Below, piece by piece: positions 8,985-18,803 of a stretch of 43,597 bases of DNA. Below the pieces are notes generated by a model. The model was not told the origin of the DNA and searched no databases. It saw nothing but the letters and a program-made list of their open reading frames with translations. Within the stretch, counting starts at the first letter, position 1. Each line of letters starts with the position of its first letter. Location of the stretch: NCBI GenBank assembly GCA_022496185.1, contig WTXG01000285.1, positions 1 through 43,597 of the forward strand, read 5' to 3'. This DNA is from Multifurca ochricompacta. Its lineage: Eukaryota; Basidiomycota; Agaricomycetes; Russulales; Russulaceae. The position numbers and the translations under genes were made by a program.

Positions 8985-9785
8985 ACCCATGGGTCACCCA
9001 TGAAAACATGTGCAAGTTCTTTACTTGCATTGCACATTTTGGATACCTGGCCTGGGCCTTCCCGGACCAAGAAGATACACAATGTGTTCATTTGTGGCTG
9101 CTTAAGATCCCTCAATGACTCTTATTTTATGTTCAGAAGATTAAGATAATTCATTATTCCATTTTTATTTTATTATTCTGCTTTCAATTTTATACAAGCA
9201 CAACTAAAATACAGTATACAGAGATGATTAGATAGGATGTTATAGAACATTGATGAAAAGCCTGTCAGATAACCACACAGAATGCAAAATAATTTGATGA
9301 ACACATAGCAATTTGCAGGGGTAACCCCTGGATAATTGTTTTGATACCTGGGTTACCCATGAAATGAAATGCGTGCAAGTTCTTTACTTGCATTGTGCAT
9401 TTCAGACATCCGGCCCGGGACATCCTGGTCAAGGAGATATGCACTTGGACACAATGCATTCATTTATGGCTACTCAAGATCCCTCAAAGATTCCTATTTT
9501 ATGTTCATAAGATTAAGATAATTTATTATTCCATTTTTATTTTATTATTCTGGTTTCAATTTTATACGAGCATGACTGTTCTTTGCATTTCTGCACATTT
9601 CGGATAAATGGCCTGGGCCATCCCAGTCAAGGAGATAAGCACTTGGACACAACATGTTCATTTATGGCTACTCAAGATCCCTCAAATATTGTTGGTTTAT
9701 GTTCAGAAGATTAAAAGGATCCTTTATTTACATTATTATTTTATTATTCTGGTTTCATTTCATACAAGCGCAACTGTCCTGGTGC
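8985..9785 (+). repeat. three diverged tandem units inside hAT1
   Basis: A unit of about 200-230 bp repeats three times, starting near 9005, 9368 and 9585. Each contains a tgcaagttctttacttgca-type inverted motif (absent from the shortened third), CTCAAGATCCCTCAA-like sequence and an A/T-rich run. Copy 2 of the element has two units. Confidence 0.6.
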
Positions 9786-10323
9786 GTTTAAGTCAACCTT
9801 CCTTAATAGGAAGGAGGTCAGACCACCATGCGATGCAATGTAGTTGCTGCCCCATGCAGCTTGTAGATACACACGGGCCTTGTTTCAGTAAACTGATTTG
9901 ATAATTTGATTATATTATAGTCTAAAGTAGTCTAGAGAGTATTTTAGATAGTGCCAGACTGGCAGAATTGGTTGCATGTTGATAAAACAGGTGCATCATG
10001 ATTTTCAAGAAGTGGATCACTGATAACACTTTTATTTTACATTGCACTGTTGATCTGCTTTGATATTTCATATAATAATACTAGAACATATTTAAAGATA
10101 CCCTATAGCATACATCAGATGAGATCTTTTATTTTTGTGGCTGCAGATGTGTTTTATCTTAGAATTTCTACTGATCTTGTCAATGCATGATTGGCGCCTA
10201 TACCCGCCAAACCCACCGCACGGGTACAGGTTTCCACGGGTTGGGAGCCATATACCCGTACCCATACCTGGCAAAACCCATGGCACTTACCCGCACGGGT
10301 ATGAAAACCCTTGACAATCACTA

Positions 10324-10717
10324 TGTACATAGAGTCAACAAGGATTCCTTGTGCTGGTTCATTAGGGAGGCCCATTTCTGGGCATGCTATTTTGATTGCA
10401 AGCCAAGTGTTGAACTCTTCAAAGAACATGATCTCAAACCAGAGATCATACATTGTCTTGACTGGGATGAGGTCTTCTCCAATCTTTGTGTAATAACCAC
10501 TCCATGGAACACCTTCCTGTTGTATAGTGAGCCATCTGGTGTTGCCTCATTCTTCCTGTGGAATGTCATCTGTTGTTCGTGGTTTTAAGGTACAGGGGAG
10601 CTTGATATTTCCAGCTCCAGCAGCAGTTTCAGGTGTCATCATTTTGTTGTTCTGTGTTATCTGTTAGTCTTAAGCTAATGTTATGCTTGTTAGCCTAGTT
10701 GTTCTGGAGTTCAATAG
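10324..10717 (-). other. unassigned segment with weak coding look
   Basis: It lies between the hAT1 end and the copia LTR. A minus-strand frame includes MYDLWFEIMFFEEFNTW and MGLPNEPAQGILVDSMY; a second frame upstream (FHGVVITQRLEKTSSQSRQ) suggests a frameshift or intron. No family is recognised. Together with 8146-8297 and 14355-14590 it may be one old gene or element that was cut by later insertions. Confidence 0.35.
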
Positions 10718-10926
10718 TGTTGAGCCGGTAACGGATCAGAGTTGGCCAGACTGGATCAGAGGTGACCGGTGTTGGCAGTGCAAGATGATACTTACACACT
10801 TGTTTATTATGATTAAGTACATTCCTTATGATCACAGCACAGCAGTCTTTACAGTATTTAAGAACAGTATTTTTATATCTTACAATGCAGTTGTTTTGAC
10901 CAGATTTATCAGGCTGCATTTCCACA
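10718..10926 (+). repeat. copia-D 5' LTR
   Basis: TGTTGAGCC...TTTCCACA, 209 bp, with target duplication AATAG just upstream (10713-10717). The sequence after it (ggttatgggccc) is the PBS position, but I could not match it to a specific tRNA. Confidence 0.9.
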
Positions 10927-11354
10927 GGTTATGGGCCCTGCTGGGTGTAACTAAATTATCCAGAAGAAGATCGACATTTATTACACAAGCTTCCTTTTCA
11001 GAACATGCACACTTGATATCTCCTGGAAAAGGCAAGCCTCTGTTACTTGTGAAACCCTATTCCCCAGCTCCTGGAACTGGTGGATCGGTGTAGACTGGGC
11101 CCTTCACTGGGCTTTGTGTGAGCTGTGCAAGGGAGCATGGCGACGCTGAAGCACATGTGAGCAATTCCTAATAGGGACTGGACCCTTTGTGGGTTCAGAG
11201 CATACAGTTGGATACATCGGGGTTTGATCGGTCTTCATGATCTGGGTCTGACAGCTCCTTTTGGTTTTGGAACAATGGTGAGCCATCCATTTGTTCTGAT
11301 CAATCCTGGCCATTACATTCCCTATGGCTGTCCCTACTCAAGCTCAAGGGGAGG
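10927..11354 (+). other. copia-D leader and deletion-junction region
   Basis: Non-coding in appearance. It holds the PBS position and then sequence unrelated to gag or integrase. The pol frame begins abruptly downstream, so the gag-protease-integrase block has been lost. Confidence 0.5.
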
Positions 11355-12447
11355 TTGATCCGCCAAGGATGCCATCCCCAGTTGCTATACAGCAAACTTC
11401 AAGTTCTGGTAATACAGTCTAGACTATCCCACCTTCACACCCCACAATGCAAGAGCCTCCACCCTGTGCACCGCAAAACTGGTTTCTCTGGACTCAGTGG
11501 ACCGTTGTCCCCATTCTGGAGGACGTGCCCCCCTCAGAGACTGCCTCGCAGGAATCCAGGTGAGGATGGGCAACTTGGGCAACATGCTTTGCTCGCGGCG
11601 GCTGCATATCGTGATCTGCTCACATCAATAAAGTCTGACTATGCTAGCGACTGGCAGGATGCATGCCAATATGAAATGGACGCACTAGCCAGAAATGGAA
11701 CTTGGACACTGGTGGACTTACCGGCCAATCGGAAGGCTGTGAAGTCCAACAAGTGGGTTTTCAAGTGCAAAGCTGATGGACGCTTTTGCGCGTGCTTGGT
11801 AGCTAAGGGATTCACACAGATTCAGGGAATTGACATGATGAAATGTTTTCTCCAGTAGCCCGGTTTGAGTCATTGGGACTGTTACTAGCATGGGCCGTGC
11901 TAGGGGATTGGGAGATCCATCAAATGGACGTCAAGTCAGCGCTCCTGAACAGACTACTGGATGAGGTAATATACATGGAGGGTTTCATCATCAGGCCAGA
12001 CGGACAAAGTATGCCTACTCAAAAAGGCAGTTTACAGACTCAAACAAGCCTCACGTGCATGGAACTCGCAATTCCATGGAGTTCTAATTGGAGCTCAGCT
12101 TCACGTGCACCCTTTCTGATGCTGGGGTATCCATGCGTCATCGCCAAGACAGGGAGGGTACAGCAATTATAATCCTCTATGTTGATGACATCACTATTTT
12201 AGGCGATACTCTCAAGGAGGTTAACCGGATCAAGGAGATCTTATCTAAGTGCTATGAAAGGATGGATCTAGGTGAGATCGACTCATATCTGGAAGTTCAG
12301 ATCACGCGTGACAGATCCATCATGTGTATGGAAATTGATCAATCACAGTACATTGGAGAGATCGTTGCACACTTTGGTATGGCGGATGCGAACCCCACGC
12401 ACATGCCACTCCCTGCTGGGGCAGATGTCCACTTGGTAAAGCACACT
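11355..12447 (+). pseudogene. copia-D pol: reverse transcriptase
   Basis: Three overlapping frames together give the copia RT: DWQDACQYEMDALARNGTW, then AVKSNKWVFKCKADGRF, then AKGFTQIQGID, then FSPVARFESLGLLLAWAVLGDW, then the first catalytic Asp in HQMDVKSALLN, then ILYVDDITILGD (the YVDD box near 12178). The chain goes on with DLGEIDSYLEVQITRD up to DVHLVKHT, where the MITE has inserted. Frameshifts occur near 11850 and 12000-12100. The frame resumes at 13772 after the 8-bp duplication. It is a close relative of the copia C1 pol at 32589-35504, but clearly older or less constrained. Confidence 0.88.
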
Positions 12448-13771
12448 TAGTGATGTTCCGGCCCGGCTTGGCCCAAAAGCCACGGCTTTGGCTCGGCCTG
12501 AGGCAGCTCCGGCTTTCCTGAAGTCTGGGCCAAGCCAAAGCTGCCACAGATGGCTTGGCCCTGGCCTGGCTTGGCCCAAGCCACAGCTTTTGGCAGAGAG
12601 AATTTTATGACATATAACTAGTAGTTATAGTTCAGCTAATCCAAATCTGACTTAGTGTGTTACGTATTGCAAAGCTATATCAAAGAAAAAGTTTGAAGTG
12701 CCACAATAAACATGATCACGTGACCCAAATCAACCACTTTGTGATCAGATTTTTATTGATTTTGACGATTGCTATTGCACTTGTATGTACTGTTGAAAGC
12801 CGCGGCCTGAGCCGGCAGCTTTTGTCACAGCTCTACTTTATTTTTCCTTTCTTTTCTCCCTTTTAGATCACATGACTGTGGGAAGATTACCCAGCAGTCT
12901 CAACACGTGATCATGGGAATGTAGTCGTGACATGGATCATGTGACTGAGTCACATGTAATAGTCACATGCTGCTTAGTCAGCACAAGAGCCACTCAACAA
13001 TAACAAGTCGATTCTCTATTGTGTTTACCACAATAGGCAAAGCCCCACAGTCTAGACGGTTCTAGACCAAGTGGAGCTGTTATCAAGATAAGAGGAGTCC
13101 AGCCTAGAAGGTTCTAGGTAAGTGGAGCTCTAGATAAGGGCCCAGGTTGGGCCATGGCCAATTTTAGCACAGAATCACATGTATCAGTAGATAGACGTGT
13201 TCCAGACCTAAGGGCTAGACTACATATCAGTTATCTACTCCACAGTGACATCATTATGACATCACACTGTGGAGCATGATCAGTCAGCAGAGTAAAGCAG
13301 CTTACGAATCACAAAGATAAGGCTCAGTCAGCAATACAGCTGACTGATACTTGCTGATTCTTGCTTACACGTACTGCTTACCTCGTTACACTGAGAAATG
13401 TATATAAGACCCCCTGTAACAGCCTGTAGCCCCCATCTTGTCCTCTTGGGGCTGCAGGTGAGTAACTGTCTACACAAATTGATACATAGTGCTAATGATA
13501 TACTGCCTCCCTGTGTGACTCAATCCTTTGGATCTTGTCCTCTTGGGGCTGCAGCTTCTTTCAGTTTCAGAACGCCGTCATCGTGGTTGCAAAACCACAG
13601 TGGGTGACACAGTTCCCAATCATTGCTTGACACGTGACGTTTGCCTCCGCGGTATGCCCAATGACTTAGGTCACCACACCCTTTGCCCTTCCTGTTTCTA
13701 AGTGTACACGGAGCTTCACCCGTTACAGCTTTGGCTTCTAGTTTCTCTGAGCCGGGCCAGGCACATCACTA
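12448..13771. mobile_element. hAT2 MITE copy A
   Basis: TAGTGATGTTCCGGCCCGG...GGGCCAGGCACATCACTA, with target duplication AGCACACT at 12440-12447 and 13772-13779. It is non-coding; the termini are built of GGCTTGGCC/GGCTTTGG-like subrepeats. About 420 bp remain when the solo LTR (12823-13727) is removed, the same size as copy B (21901-22314). It interrupts copia-D RT in the codon string for LVKHTEQ. Confidence 0.93.
12823..13727 (+). repeat. solo LTR (905 bp) in MITE A
   Basis: TGTCACAGC...CCCGTTACA with GCTTT on both sides (12818-12822, 13728-13732). A TATATAAG box lies near 13398-13405 on the plus strand, and a pyrimidine-rich stretch follows the start. I see no relative elsewhere in the window. 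Confidence 0.88.
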
Positions 13772-14090
13772 AGCACACTGAACAGGCTACTCAAACAGAG
13801 ATTGCATATTATCAACTAATCATTGGAAGCCTTTTGTATGTGCAAGTTGGGACCCACCCATTCGTTTCTTTTGCTATAGTGTGCCTTGCGCAGTATGCAG
13901 CAAACCCTTCCTCACAACATCTACAACTTGTCAAATATGTACTGGGTTATCTAAACAGTACAGCTAATCTTTGGCTATACTACAATGGAGCGCACAGAAA
14001 CGGTCTTGTCAGCTATTCAGACTCCAGCCTTGGAGACAATGCCAATGACTTTCCATTCTACATTTTTTCTCCTTGCTGACTCAGGGATCT
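13772..14090 (+). pseudogene. copia-D pol: RT end and RNase H start
   Basis: Continues the RT frame after the MITE: TEIAYYQLIIGSLLYVQVG, then VCLAQYAANPSSQHLQLVKY, then YSDSSLGD (the first RNase H Asp region). It then falls into unrelated sequence and a stop (FSPC). The rest of RNase H, present in C1, is missing, so a second internal deletion lies between here and the 3' LTR. Confidence 0.82.
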
Positions 14091-14145
14091 TATGGATTTA
14101 GTCTCTGGATTAGGACTACTCTAGGATTGTCTTAATCACGGGGGA

Positions 14146-14354
14146 TGTTGAGCCAGTAATGGATCAGAGTTGGCTGGACCAGATCAGAGGTGACCAGTGT
14201 TGGCAGTGCAAGATGATACTTACACACTCATTTATTATGATTAAGTACATTCCTTATGATCACAGCACAGCAGTCTTTACAGTATTTAAGAACAGTATTT
14301 TTATATCTTACAATGCAGTTGTTTTGACCAGATTTATCAGGCTGCATTTCCACA
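14146..14354 (+). repeat. copia-D 3' LTR
   Basis: 209 bp, same length as the 5' LTR, with a handful of substitutions, several of them CG in the 5' copy against CA or TG here. Target duplication AATAG follows at 14355-14359. Confidence 0.9.
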
Positions 14355-14990
14355 AATAGTTCAGGTGTTTAGACAATTGCAACACAATGTGTAGCAAAGA
14401 AAGATAGCTTGGATTCCTGGGTCTATGTCTAATGAACACAAGAGCTTAAGACTGGGGTCTTTGAGCTGAGTCCTTATTGTATTTAAGCCTTCTGAAGCAA
14501 TGTCATAGAGGAATGTAGTAGAATAAAAAGAGAAAATGTTAAGGGTATTGTCCGGTTGAGAATGAAGAAGGGGCTCAAAGATGAGCAAAGGAAAAGAAGC
14601 AAATGGATAATGTTATCATACATAAAATGATTTTCGTAAGGGTTATCAGCCAGCTATTTGTAACACCCCCCCTCCTGGGCTGCAGAACGTCACGTCCTTT
14701 AATGGCAGGCATAAGACCTACGCTCACACAAGTATTTACACGGATACGCGTGCCTGTCCCAATGGTTGTGTTGCAAGCTCCAACTATTCCTAGGTCTCGC
14801 TCAGAAGTATTATGTTTCCCGAAAGGTTCTGGGGGAGCCCACTCTTACCAAAACTGATCAATATTTTCAGGTAGCACTACGAGCTCGGAAGCCGAGGCGC
14901 GGTTCACATAGTCGATGCTTTGAGTGTGGAAGGGAACACTCTCTTCCAATGTGCGAAACGGTACAGTACGTGCCAGGGTGCAGTGGACAC
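14355..14990. other. unassigned region between copia-D and a solo LTR
   Basis: No gene I can name. 14361-14588 minus is open for 75 codons (SQPDNTLNIFSFYSTTFLY). At 14659-14680 ttgtaaca is followed by ccccccctcc, which looks like a minus-strand LTR end plus polypurine tract. 14766-14990 plus has a frame with a Cys/His cluster, CFECGREHSLPMC, possibly a relic zinc knuckle. Confidence 0.35.
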
Positions 14991-15595
14991 TGTTACGAAC
15001 TACCCAGCGTACCAAACAGACGGCAAGACGTGGGGGATACATAAGCAGTGACGGCAGCCGCGCAGGGTCCGCAAGGACATCGCCGGCTTAGTCATGATGT
15101 CCCACGCCGAAGTCCAGAAGACAGATACAGCATGAGGTACAGAAGCAAGATCACGTGACAGTAAGGTTTGATGCCTCGTGTACAGAAGGACCCTGAACCT
15201 TAGTTGACGTGGGAAGACGGTGGCACTGGTTCTGATAGAAGGTTCCATAGTCACACGTCCAGAACCACAAGCGTCTAGATAAGCATGATAAGAACGGATG
15301 ACTAAGCTAGTACCAGCATGTATATATACCCTAGCTAGTCTCGCTCAGATGGTTCCCCATCTTGAGCTCCTGTGACAATCAGTAGCCTTGTGGACCTTTA
15401 ACTTCCTTCCTTGCATCTCGCCACCCGAACTCGTCCCTTTGGTACTTGTCCTCTGTGACTTGTACGCTGAGCCTGTGACTCTGGTAGACCCTGCGTCGGA
15501 CTTATTGTCTTCTGCATCGACCCAAGATCGTCCCGACCTTGTCTCTGTGACCTAGCCGCCCGCACTCAACTGCGTACGCCCCTCTGAGCATAACA
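14991..15595 (+). repeat. solo LTR (605 bp), CpG-rich
   Basis: TGTTACGAACTACCC...GAGCATAACA with GACAC at 14986-14990 and 15596-15600. A TATATATA box lies near 15321. It retains many CpG sites, so it is probably a young insertion. No sibling in the window. Confidence 0.88.
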
Positions 15596-15776
15596 GACAC
15601 TGTAAGCACATTTTTTCCCCTGGGGATACAGGTCATACAAAGATATGAACAAAGCACGACAAATTGCCTTCTTTGCAGACTCCAAATGAGTATGTGCGTC
15701 AATGATGAACCTACATATAGCCCCGCCTGTTGCCGCCTGTTACCGAGGCCACAAGTCGCCCATGCACCAATCAAGC

Positions 15777-17055
15777 TCAACTAGTTCCCCATCCCTTCGG
15801 CTGCAAACCCAAGGACGTCAGATCCCCGGTGAGGAAATGTGTTGCACACTCAGTAGACAGAGACAGTGACGCACCTTGACTTCCTCCCCGAGCTCGCGTA
15901 CGAACAGCGCCGGTCGATCGGCGGTACGCGCGCCCTCCTCACCCGCGTCCCACGTGTAGCTCGCGCCAATCGCCAGACGCGAGCCATCTGCTGAGAACGC
16001 CAACGTGGATACGGATGAGTTGTAGCGCGGGAACTGGCGAAGCCGCTTTTTGACTTTGTGGTCCCAGATGGAGACGGTGGCGTCGGAACCACCGGACGCA
16101 AAGGTGTTATAGGTAGGGTGGAAAGCGAGCGCGTTGACCGGCCAGACGTGGTCCACCTCGTCGATCGTCTGACGATGGCACTTGAACGCGTACTTTTTTT
16201 CTTGAACGGCTGACGAGGGGTCGAAGTACTCTACGGCGATGCGACCCTCGACGGAGGCTGTCGCGTATCCTTTGGAGTAATGAGGACGCCCGAGTCTGAG
16301 TAAGAAAGTGTGACAATTAGAGAAGGGGCATACCTTGGCCGTCGGACATGCATGCGAGGGCACGGGTGAGAAATTTAAGGGAGTTGTCACGCGTCTGCTC
16401 GGGTGTTTCCATCTTGCGAACGTCGAGGATGTGGAAGAGAGACGGCTTGTGAGAGCGACAACGAGGCGGTGGCCAACAGCGTCCATAAAGTAGATCCGCT
16501 CAGGAAGTTGGTGGGACGACTGCTGGGTAGTGGCGGCCCGGGGGTCCCAGAAATGGATTGAGCGATCCCAGGAGCCAGTGATGATGGCTTCTATCATAGA
16601 AGGACAAATGTTAAATACGGCGGAAGAAGTGGAACGAATATGGACGAACTAGCTTCGCCCGAGTAGCAGACGCTTGATATAGCATCGTCATGTTGGCCGA
16701 GAGCATGTATCTTTTCAGATTCGAGTTCCAGCCTGTTTGTAGTCAGTACAAGAAACGACAATTATGATTCGGGGCTGCTTACTCTCTAAGTGATGCATCG
16801 AGTCCTCCGCTGTAGGCGTGTGACGCGTCTGAAAAGGTAGTCGAAAGGACAGCGGCACGATGATCGAACTTTGTCTTCTCCTCGTTAGCTGCGATGTCGT
16901 ACAGTCTGACTGTCTGAATAACGATGGTAGAGACGCTTAGAGAAGACTGAACAAGGGGGAAAAGAGTAATCAGGCAAAGAGAACACACCGAGTCCCATGC
17001 GGAGGCTAACAAGAAATTCGGGCTGGCAGGTGAGAATTGCAAACTCGAAATACTA
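15777..17055 (-). CDS. BUB3: Bub3-like WD40 spindle checkpoint protein (one frameshift)
   Basis: Spliced minus-strand product matching Bub3, the seven-bladed WD40 protein that docks Bub1 and Mad3/BubR1 GLEBS motifs at kinetochores. Deduced exons: (5' end unsure, about 17055)-16989, 16913-16793, 16732-16650, 16590-16334, 16269-15875 and 15800-15777. All introns are GT-AG and 59-75 bp long. Landmarks: NFLLASAWDSTVRLYD, FDHRAAVLSTTFSD, IITGSWDRSIHFWDPR, GYATASVEGRIAVEYFDP, KYAFKCHR, PVNALAFHPTYNTFASGG and C-terminus KPKGWGTS. In exon 16590-16334 a CTCTCT run at 16434-16441 has two extra bases: LVVALTSR and LFHILDVRKMETP lie in different frames. The start codon lies in an upstream exon I could not fix; a candidate is an ATG before a GTGAG donor near 17180. 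Rae1 is the main alternative, but the C-terminus and the EGRIAVEY motif favour Bub3. Confidence 0.88.
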
Positions 17056-18803
17056 TCAAAACGTGTTCAGGTTACCAGTCATGTCCGCCGTGGTCGTGCT
17101 CGTCTTGACTGTGATCAATGGTCAATGTTGATGTCGATGCCGCCAACGACGTTAAACCCTCACTTGAGCATGGTGTTATATTATGTAATATGTCAGCTGA
17201 CTCCTCTTCCATGCTTCGAATGTCCTTCATTGTAACCAGCATCCGATAAATACAATGGTAAGCCCAATTTTAGGTGCATATTAAGTGTCTTTACAAGTAT
17301 ATAAAGGTACATACACTCAATGCTTTAGAGAGAATATAGAGTTGAGCAGGGTAGCACAAGCAAGAGTTTTAGAATTATGAAGCAATGAACAGGGACATTT
17401 CTCGAATTCTTGGGGCTATTCCACAGCCTTTTTATGTACAGTAGTAACTAATCTGAAAATCATAAAGACAAAAGGCATTGCATTTTCCTTCGCATACAGG
17501 TCATGACAGAAACAAGACCAAAACATGCCCCCCAAGGGGGCATCCAAAAATTATATTCGGGCTCACACAAGGCAATCCTCAAAGCCAAGTGGTCTGCCAT
17601 GGTTGTAGTAACAGCCAGTGAGCCAGCAATCTAGTATTCTCTCTCTCTCTTTCTCTTTGTGTGTCAAAGAACTTTGACAATGTCAAGGACAAGGTCAAAT
17701 GGAACCAGCAGGCACATATTCGCAAGTTCCAAAGTACAACATACCCTTCTTTGAAGTCAAAGTTATCTCAGGTCTCCCTCCTCTCTCATCTCTCCCCTGC
17801 TTCTCTCCTTTCAGGAACAAGCTTTGCCTTGCACTCACCACAGATCGGATCCATACAGGGTGAAGCCACGCGAGGGGAGATGAAAGAGGATGAAACCAAG
17901 CAATAAGGACGGAAACCGGATGTAAGGGAATGAACGGGCACAAGCCAATAACTAACTGTAAGATGGTAAGTATCCGAGTCTGTCGGAAACTAAAAGTCAA
18001 ATTAATGTCAGAAATGTTATGTTGTTGAGAGGACTAGTAATGGAAGAGAGAGAGAAAACGGGTCGAGCCAGAAGTGGTGATAGCTAGAGGTTTCCCGTCC
18101 AACGCCCGAGCTAGAAGCTGAATTAAACGAGATTGGACAGTAGATCGTCCTACCACAGGATTGTAGTTGCAATAGAAGAAGTCCGATTCAAAAAAAAAAA
18201 ATAGAAGAAGTGAGGCAACAGGTGCTAGCTTGGTATACTATTTTAATATCCGTATAAGGAAATAAATATGCGAGAGGGCCAATAAGATTTCCCCAGGATC
18301 GGGATTCGCTGGTATTCCTTTGGGCTGATGGATTCCCTCCAATGGGGGTCGGACAAAAATATATCTCTGCCAGTGCAATGGAGGCTTTGCGGCCTCAGGT
18401 TGAGTTTCTTGTTCAATATGATTATTTATGTGAGTGTTTATCGAGCTATGCTAGTGGCTAGTGGGATCCATTACCCGGAGCCGAGAAAGCGAACCAAAGT
18501 TCCATTCCTGCGTATCAGATATCGACGTCTGTTTGTCCATTTACCGGCAGTTTCCTCTGGTGTGCCTTTGCTAGGCCAGTCACTCTATGGTGTCCCGGAT
18601 CAATCCATATAGTATCACTCAATGGTTCGATTAAAATCGGATGAATATGGGCCATAGACACCATCATCACCTTTTGCGGTTCTAACGGGAGAAGAACGTC
18701 TCATGGGCGGCTGTTTTCATGACATAAAATGCCTCAAATATGGGTAGCCTTCACGAGCTTTCTAAGGTTTCTGATCCCCTCGTGTAACAGTTCTCCGTCA
18801 TAC
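17056..18803. other. intergenic region between BUB3 and the laccase
   Basis: No gene recognised. It holds BUB3 5' sequence (including a possible first exon), a 17300-17600 segment that recurs diverged inside hAT3 (25265-25620), a CT-rich run at 17637-17660 and an 11-A run near 18190. A 94-codon plus-strand frame at 18328-18612 looks like no known family. The 3' end should contain the laccase promoter. Confidence 0.5.

Larger units (their letters stand above)
8298..10323. mobile_element. hAT1 copy 1: non-coding hAT-like element
   Basis: Ends are TAGTGATTGGCAGGGG and its near inverse (CCCTTGACAATCACTA). The termini are rich in GGGTA/TACCC units, and there is no transposase frame. Copy 2 (21596-23220) is homologous and has a perfect 8-bp duplication, which defines the family as hAT-type. 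In copy 1 the flanking 8-mers (attttagg, tgtacata) do not match, so it may be recombined. It carries a solo gypsy LTR (8364-8953). Confidence 0.8.
10718..14354 (+). mobile_element. copia-D: internally deleted Ty1/copia element
   Basis: Two 209-bp LTRs (10718-10926, 14146-14354) are flanked by AATAG on both sides. The 3' LTR is preceded by a purine tract (gggggga). Without the MITE insertion the element is about 2.3 kb. It has RT and a little RNase H but no gag, protease or integrase. It is decayed by frameshifts. Confidence 0.92.

Noticed and set aside
8320..8990. Telomere-like (GGGTA/TACCC) repeats
   Set aside because: They are irregular, inverted and recur at both ends of every hAT1 copy; they are subterminal repeats of the element.
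9608..9901. 97-codon frame in hAT1 as transposase
   Set aside because: Lies on the tandem units, recurs with changed frames in other copies, and shows no hAT dimerisation or DDE motif.
16591..16597. ATG at 16597 as BUB3 start
   Set aside because: It lies in the intron before the IITGSWD exon; upstream exons carry clear Bub3 N-terminal sequence.
18328..18612. 94-codon plus-strand frame
   Set aside because: No family resemblance, no conserved context; likely chance in an intergenic region.
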